7,525 nt of DNA from Methanobrevibacter sp. (GTDB lineage Archaea > Methanobacteriota > Methanobacteria > Methanobacteriales > Methanobacteriaceae), in contig JABUVA010000027.1 in NCBI GenBank assembly GCA_021442885.1, positions 11,791 through 19,315 of the forward strand. Direction: 5' to 3'. Under the pieces are notes generated by a model that did not search any database, was not told the origin of the DNA, and worked only from the letters and a program-made list of their open reading frames with translations. The first letter of the stretch is position 1. The number at the start of each line of letters is the position of its first letter. Below are positions 7,494-7,525 of this stretch, piece after piece. A program made the translations under genes and the position numbers.

Positions 7494-7504
7494 ATTAATT
7501 AAAC

Positions 7505-7516
7505 TTATCTATTTTT
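7505..7516 (-). promoter_or_regulatory. Possible archaeal BRE/TATA element of the ATP-grasp gene
   Basis: The - strand reads AAAAATAGATAA, an A-rich BRE-like run leading into a TATA-like core, about 25-36 bases before the start codon. That spacing would give a very short leader. The background here is almost pure A/T and the window ends nearby, so the match is suggestive only. Confidence 0.25.
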
Positions 7517-7525
7517 AACAAAAAA

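Noticed and set aside
7495..7502. Palindrome TTAATTAA upstream of the ATP-grasp gene
   Set aside because: Eight bases of pure A/T in an A/T-rich spacer is expected by chance and does not extend further.
1..7525. Defence system, CRISPR array, insertion sequence or tRNA
   Set aside because: No direct-repeat array, transposase-like frame, terminal inverted repeats or tRNA-like cloverleaf was seen; nearly all bases are accounted for by the genes listed.

Overview
The window is a slice of an AT-rich methanogen chromosome. It carries most of an archaeal A-type (A1Ao) ATP synthase operon on the + strand, then a tiny membrane-protein gene, then a convergent ATP-grasp enzyme gene on the - strand. The A-type subunits, the K-E-C-F-A-B-D gene order, GGAGG/GAGGTGAT ribosome-binding sites, T-rich terminators and the style of the C subunit all point to an archaeon of the order Methanobacteriales. 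The low GC content and AGA/TTA-rich codon use suggest Methanobrevibacter or a close relative. This placement is inference; no marker RNA is present.

Layout. Bases 1-96 are the 3' end of the rotor-ring subunit K. Then follow E (107-733, peripheral stalk), C (746-1900, central-stalk socket), F (1897-2214, central stalk), A (2211-3965, catalytic), B (3968-5371, regulatory/nucleotide-binding) and D (5401-6102, rotor axle). C/F and F/A overlap by ATGA and A/B are 2 bases apart, so these genes look translationally coupled. The only real gap inside the operon is B/D (29 bases), and it holds a perfect 18-base palindrome that touches the D ribosome-binding site. Subunits H and I, normally upstream in this gene order, lie outside the window.

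After D comes a small hairpin with long T runs (6101-6142), probably the main operon terminator. Just beyond it is a 49-codon gene (6155-6304) for a predicted single-pass membrane protein. Its end overlaps by 18 bases the end of the convergent ATP-grasp gene (7480 down to 6287), whose start and a possible promoter lie at the right edge.

How the genes work together: K forms the ion-translocating ring, C couples the ring to the D/F shaft, the shaft turns within the A3B3 head, and E (with H) forms the outer stalks. The ATP-grasp enzyme has no evident link to the synthase. Most of the window is conserved housekeeping. The points most worth a second look are the N-terminal membrane helix on rotor subunit C, the small membrane protein behind the operon, the Na+-type motif in K, the B/D palindrome and the uncharacterised ATP-grasp ligase.
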